This document shows positions 13,741 to 14,013 of a DNA stretch of 14,013 nt, piece by piece; positions within the stretch are counted from its first letter, which is position 1; every line of letters starts with the position of its first letter. A program made the position numbers and the translations under genes. Origin of the DNA: CALBPI01 sp039033695. Lineage in GTDB: Bacteria; Pseudomonadota; Gammaproteobacteria; Steroidobacterales; Woeseiaceae. Location: contig JBCCCC010000083.1 in NCBI GenBank assembly GCA_039033695.1, positions 1-14,013 on the forward strand, written 5' to 3'. The notes under the pieces were generated by a model. That model had not been told where the DNA came from. It did no database searches and saw only the letters and a list, made by a program, of their open reading frames with translations.

Positions 13741-14013
13741 ATGTGGCAGCAAGTGCTAAAGCAGCTTGGCGTTTACGCACGACTGATGCGACTCGACCGC
13801 CCTGTGGGTATCTGGCTGTTGGCCTGGCCCATGCTCTGGGCGTTGTGGATTGCCGGCGAAGGCCAACCGGACCAGACCGTGCTGGTCGTGTTTCTGCTGG
13901 GGGCAGTTGTCACGCGCTCCGCTGGCTGTGTCGTGAACGACCTGGCTGACCGAAGACTGGATGCTGAAGTACGGCGTACACGCGGGCGCCCACTGGCCAC
14001 CGGTGAAATCGGC
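13741..14013 (+). CDS. ubiA: 4-hydroxybenzoate octaprenyltransferase, 5' part
   Basis: Membrane enzyme that attaches the polyprenyl tail to 4-hydroxybenzoate, the product of UbiC, as the second step of ubiquinone synthesis. Only the first 91 codons are in the window; the frame runs open to the last base. Visible are YARLMRLDRPVGIWLLAWPM, LWALWIAG, two hydrophobic segments (about 22-38 and 46-64) and AGCVVNDLADRRLD (61-74), the first aspartate-rich NDxxDxxxD motif that binds the prenyl diphosphate through magnesium, followed by RRTRGRPLATGEI. An AGG nine bases before the ATG is the likely ribosome binding site. It forms a unit with ubiC. Confidence 0.96.
   Translation, partial: MWQQVLKQLGVYARLMRLDRPVGIWLLAWPMLWALWIAGEGQPDQTVLVVFLLGAVVTRSAGCVVNDLADRRLDAEVRRTRGRPLATGEIG

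Overview
This is a housekeeping segment of a gammaproteobacterial chromosome with moderately high GC. The evidence is the gene content and order: rph-rdgB-hemW on one strand, then yicC-gmk-rpoZ-spoT-ridA-recG-ubiC-ubiA on the other, together with the large hexameric type of citrate synthase and ubiquinone genes. This order is typical of gammaproteobacteria outside the Enterobacterales (for example Pseudomonas, Xanthomonadales, Chromatiales). I cannot name a genus from sequence alone. No mobile element, CRISPR array, tRNA or rRNA was seen.

Left part (1-2552). A + strand gene for an uncharacterised 206-residue protein, possibly nucleotidyltransferase-like, ends exactly where convergent gltA ends, with no base between the stop codons. 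gltA lies 62 bases behind rpmE (ribosomal protein L31) on the - strand. A good sigma70-type promoter precedes rpmE. About 30 bases further upstream sit two perfect, inverted consensus DnaA boxes and a third degenerate one, followed by an AT-rich stretch. This is the most unusual non-coding signal in the window.

Middle left (2553-6009, - strand). A PP2C-type protein phosphatase gene is followed by the tight cluster rph-rdgB-hemW (RNase PH, non-canonical NTP pyrophosphatase, HemW). rph and rdgB are 2 bases apart and rdgB overlaps hemW by 14 bases.

Right part (6191-14013, + strand). yicC (endoribonuclease family) overlaps gmk (guanylate kinase, TTG start). After a 319-base gap with several possible hairpins come rpoZ (omega) and spoT (bifunctional ppGpp synthetase/hydrolase), then ridA with its own -10 element, recG, ubiC and the 5' part of ubiA. 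The genes form functional groups: guanine nucleotide and ppGpp metabolism with its RNA polymerase partner (gmk, rpoZ, spoT), nucleotide/RNA hygiene (rph, rdgB, yicC), fork repair (recG) and the first two steps of ubiquinone synthesis (ubiC, ubiA).

I found no convincing previously undescribed multi-gene system. The points most worth a second look are the DnaA-box cluster, the hairpin-rich gmk-rpoZ gap, the divergent UbiC and the uncharacterised first gene.
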